This document shows, in pieces, positions 6,621-6,669 of a stretch of 6,669 bases of DNA. Source of the stretch: UBA11136 sp964482135 (GTDB lineage: Bacteria; Pseudomonadota; Alphaproteobacteria; UBA11136); contig CAYZWF010000062.1 of the NCBI GenBank assembly GCA_964482135.1, forward strand, positions 1-6,669, in the 5' to 3' direction. Within the stretch, counting starts at the first letter, position 1, and every line of letters begins with the position of its first letter. The notes below the pieces were generated by a model. It saw nothing but the letters and a program-made list of their open reading frames with translations, was not told the origin of the DNA and did no database searches. A program made the position numbers and the translations under genes.

Positions 6621-6669
<49 letters not shown>

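Overview
The window reads as ordinary chromosomal sequence from an alphaproteobacterium, probably a Rhodospirillales-like lineage. This rests on three things: the gene order leuA - mreB - mreC - mreD - mrdA - rodA, the alphaproteobacterial look of the proteins (for example the N-termini of PBP2 and MreB), and GC-rich coding sequence. Taxon assignment is an inference from gene content and protein style. All genes read on the + strand. There is no sign of a mobile element, CRISPR array, prophage or recent transfer.

Layout: 1-876 is the 3' part of leuA (2-isopropylmalate synthase, leucine biosynthesis), cut by the left window edge. After a 68-base gap, mreB (945-1991) encodes the actin-like cell-shape filament. 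A 132-base gap follows, markedly AT-rich in its first half, with a perfect TATAAT box and possible leader hairpins, one covering the mreC ribosome binding site. Then mreC (2124-3008), mreD (3008-3514), mrdA/PBP2 (3516-5393) and rodA (5400 or 5394-6548) lie almost end to end, which suggests translational coupling. After rodA, a 72-base spacer holds an 11-bp direct repeat and a good sigma70-like promoter for a tRNA-Lys (anticodon CUU) that starts at 6621 and is cut by the right edge.

Together mreB-rodA encode the core of the elongasome (Rod complex). RodA polymerises glycan from lipid II and PBP2 crosslinks it. MreC and MreD connect and activate the enzymes, and MreB filaments orient the machine along the membrane. 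All recognised catalytic motifs are intact.

I found no new multi-gene system. The best second-look items are: a predicted Cys3His metal site in PBP2 whose spacing matches the zinc site described for Acinetobacter PBP2 but with Cys in place of Asp ligands; the structured mreC leader; and the compact tRNA-Lys promoter with its duplicated -35 region.
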